This document shows positions 5,143-5,666 of a stretch of DNA of 5,666 nt, one piece after another. Position 1 is the first letter of the stretch, and each line of letters starts with the position of its first letter. The notes under the pieces are model-generated. The model did not search any database, was not told where the DNA came from, and saw only the letters and a list, made by a program, of their open reading frames with translations. The stretch is from JBCDCU01 sp039180865 (GTDB lineage: Bacteria; Pseudomonadota; Alphaproteobacteria; Rhizobiales; JACESI01), in assembly GCA_039180865.1 (NCBI GenBank), contig JBCDCZ010000294.1:1-5666 (forward strand), written 5' to 3'. The translations under genes and the position numbers were made by a program.

Positions 5143-5666
5143 CGCTCAGCAAGACGGTGATCGAGGAAAAGCTGCCCGAAGAGCGTACGGACCGTGTTGG
5201 CTGGGCCTACCGGGTGGCACAGGAAGCGGAACGTGCGAAAGCACGCTTCGACGCATGGGCGCAGGATTATGACCGGGATGTAGAGGATCTTCTCGGCTGG
5301 AAGGGACCGCAAAACACGCTCATCCATGTCCTCACCCATGTTCCGAAAGGGTCCCGTATCCTCGACGCTGGATCCGGTACCGGGTTAATGGGAGCGCTGT
5401 TGTTCCAAGCTGGCTACCGCAACCTTGTTGCGACGGATATTTCCGACAAAATGCTAGAGGTCGCTCGGACAAAGGACGTCTATCTCAGCGACTTTCAGGC
5501 CGATCTCAACCAACCACTCAGCGTTTCAGATGATTCCTTTGATTGTGTTGTGAGCGTCGGTGTCAGCGGCTACATGTCCCCCGGTACCATTGGTGAATTC
5601 GTGAGGGTCGTCCGGCCCGGAGGCGTCATCGTCTACACAATCAGTGACGGGCATTATGAAGAGAAC
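5139..5666 (+). CDS. class I SAM-dependent methyltransferase, second in the operon (METTL27-like), partial at its 3' end
   Basis: The first 176 codons of a gene that runs off the right edge. After a helical lead (ARFDAWAQDYDRDVEDLLGW, 35-54) comes a textbook SAM fold: ILDAGSGTGLMG (74-85), VATDISDKMLEVA (97-109, with D100 expected to bind the ribose), FQADLNQPL (119-127), FDCVVSVGVSGY (134-145) and VRPGGVIVYTI (158-168). The 'WA..YD.D....GW.GP' lead and the order of motifs resemble the WBSCR27/METTL27 group, whose substrates are mostly unknown. It is not a close paralogue of the methyltransferase at 3506-4195: the glycine loops, lead helices and spacing all differ. ATG overlaps the stop of the GNAT gene (ATGA), with GGACGGA 8 nt upstream, so it belongs to the same operon. 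A second, distinct methylation step on the same product is the natural inference. Confidence 0.85.
   Translation, partial: MTLSKTVIEEKLPEERTDRVGWAYRVAQEAERAKARFDAWAQDYDRDVEDLLGWKGPQNTLIHVLTHVPKGSRILDAGSGTGLMGALLFQAGYRNLVATDISDKMLEVARTKDVYLSDFQADLNQPLSVSDDSFDCVVSVGVSGYMSPGTIGEFVRVVRPGGVIVYTISDGHYEEN

Noticed and set aside
1..5666. CRISPR arrays, tRNA or rRNA genes, insertion sequences or attachment sites
   Set aside because: No regularly spaced repeats, cloverleaf-like segments, transposase fragments or terminal inverted repeats were seen on either strand.

Overview
The window looks like chromosomal DNA of an alphaproteobacterium, most likely Rhizobiales (Hyphomicrobiales). This rests on codon use, GTG/ATG starts with GGAG-type ribosome sites, a small pilus/secretin N-terminal-domain protein and a compact chemoreceptor typical of that group. 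The taxonomic call is an inference, because no rRNA or marker gene is present.

Layout. Bases 1-1522 read on the minus strand. A methyl-accepting chemotaxis protein with two membrane helices and no ligand-binding domain (431-1522) is followed by the start of an exported protein with the N-terminal domain of pilus secretins (1-351, running off the window). Bases 1523-1745 are a divergent control region containing two perfect odd-length palindromes, a short stem-loop and a likely -10 element. From 1746 to the right edge, five genes read on the plus strand as one tightly packed operon. The first pair is separated by 27 nt, and the other three junctions are 4-nt GTGA/ATGA overlaps.

The operon is the main interest. 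Its first two genes are both nicotianamine-synthase-like enzymes, the family of plant NAS, archaeal thermonicotianamine synthase and bacterial CntL. These enzymes use S-adenosylmethionine (SAM) to transfer aminobutyrate (3-amino-3-carboxypropyl) groups rather than methyl groups. The third and fifth genes are two unrelated class I SAM methyltransferases. The fourth is a double-domain GNAT acyltransferase whose second half is an ungapped duplicate of the first that has lost the acyl-CoA-binding signature. No histidine racemase (CntK), opine dehydrogenase (CntM) or transporter is visible, although the operon continues past the window.

The simplest reading is a biosynthetic operon for a nicotianamine-like small molecule, possibly a metal chelator. 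Two aminobutyrate-transfer steps (or a heteromeric synthase) would build the core, and methylation and acylation would tailor it. This differs from the described cntKLM staphylopine/pseudopaline layout. The enzyme families are well supported by motifs; the product, its metal and the regulation are inference.
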